Source: Paenibacillus stellifer (GTDB taxonomy: Bacteria > Bacillota > Bacilli > Paenibacillales > Paenibacillaceae). Taken from it: a stretch of 64,000 nt of DNA. Below are positions 63,777 to 64,000 of this stretch, piece by piece. A program made the position numbers and the translations under genes. Position 1 is the first letter of the stretch. Each line of letters begins with the position of its first letter. Location of the stretch: positions 5,189,001 to 5,253,000 of the forward strand of contig NZ_CP009286.1 of the NCBI RefSeq assembly GCF_000758685.1. Reading direction: 5' to 3'. The notes below the pieces were generated by a model. It was not told the origin of the DNA. It did not search any database and was given only the letters and a program-made list of their open reading frames with translations.

Positions 63777-64000
63777 TTAGCGGCCTACAGTTCCCATGCC
63801 GTTAATGATTTTGTCGAGCATCTCATCAACAGCCGTCATCACTCGGGCAGATGCGTTGTAAGCCTGTTGAAAGCGAATCATATCCGATAATTCCTCGTCC
63901 ATGGACACCCCGCTCACGGATTGGCGTCTTGTCTCCAAAGCCGAGGTCAAGTTCGTCTCATTATTGAAATTCCGCTCAACATTCTGTGCACGAAGTCCCA
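63777..64000 (-). CDS. flgK: Flagellar hook-associated protein 1, C-terminal part (cut by the window end)
   Basis: The last 74 residues and stop codon of FlgK are visible, with the conserved SVSGVSMDEELSDMIRFQQA and AYNASARVMTAVDEMLD D0/D1 segments. The start lies beyond base 64000. The gap to flgL is 19 bp. Confidence 0.93.
   Translation of the reverse strand, partial: GLRAQNVERNFNNETNLTSALETRRQSVSGVSMDEELSDMIRFQQAYNASARVMTAVDEMLDKIINGMGTVGR

Overview
This 64 kb window looks like chromosome of a low-GC Gram-positive of the Paenibacillus type. The pointers are a clustered argC-J-B-D-F-G-H operon, the hpf-secA-prfB order, SLH-domain surface proteins, strong AGGAGG ribosome binding sites, the FliW-CsrA-flagellin module, and a sugar ABC importer without its own ATPase. 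The genus is inferred from gene order and protein style; no database was consulted. No tRNA, rRNA or CRISPR array was seen.

Layout. (1) 0-10.5 kb, sugar uptake: a BadF/NagK-type sugar kinase (-) divergent from a GntR/HutC regulator (+); two secreted proteins (-), one SLH-anchored and one with an alpha-toroid-like body, sharing a beta-propeller motif; and, divergent from them, a sugar-binding lipoprotein and two permeases (+). The two divergent promoters carry mirror-image operator-like sequences just downstream of their -10 boxes. (2) 10.5-28.5 kb, type IV pilus: pilB, pilT, pilC, an IS110-family insertion, pilA, pilD, a pilM-pilN fusion and pilO (-); a 1571-residue membrane-anchored adhesin-like protein (+); then two prepilin-like genes and a PilX-like gene (-). 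(3) 28.7-38.6 kb: an esterase (+), then the arginine operon (-). (4) 39-46.5 kb: a YitT-type membrane protein, prfB with its programmed frameshift, secA, a solitary TnpB gene lodged directly before secA, hpf and a cold-shock gene (all -). (5) 46.7-57.9 kb: a nonulosonic (pseudaminic-type) acid pathway with a Maf flagellin glycosyltransferase and a glycosyltransferase-methyltransferase fusion (-). (6) 58-64 kb: late flagellar genes flgK(partial)-flgL-DUF6470-fliW-csrA-flaG-fliD-fliS-fliT-like-hag (-).

How the genes work together. Regions 5 and 6 form a flagellin production and decoration unit: FliD and FliS handle filament capping and export, FliW and CsrA control hag translation (the hag leader shows two CsrA-type GGA sites), and the Pse enzymes plus Maf would glycosylate flagellin. 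Region 2 encodes a complete cytoplasmic and inner-membrane pilus machine, with extension and retraction ATPases and a large candidate surface adhesin beside it. The operon is interrupted by the insertion sequence between pilC and pilA. Region 1 would capture and import a carbohydrate and phosphorylate it inside the cell.

Most notable for a second look: mirrored operators between the SLH and ABC genes; the PilM-PilN fusion; the adhesin between the pilus blocks; a 154-bp palindromic element beside pilA; TnpB inserted so close to secA that secA has no evident ribosome binding site and the TnpB guide RNA could be drawn from secA; and the two-enzyme fusion in the glycosylation island.
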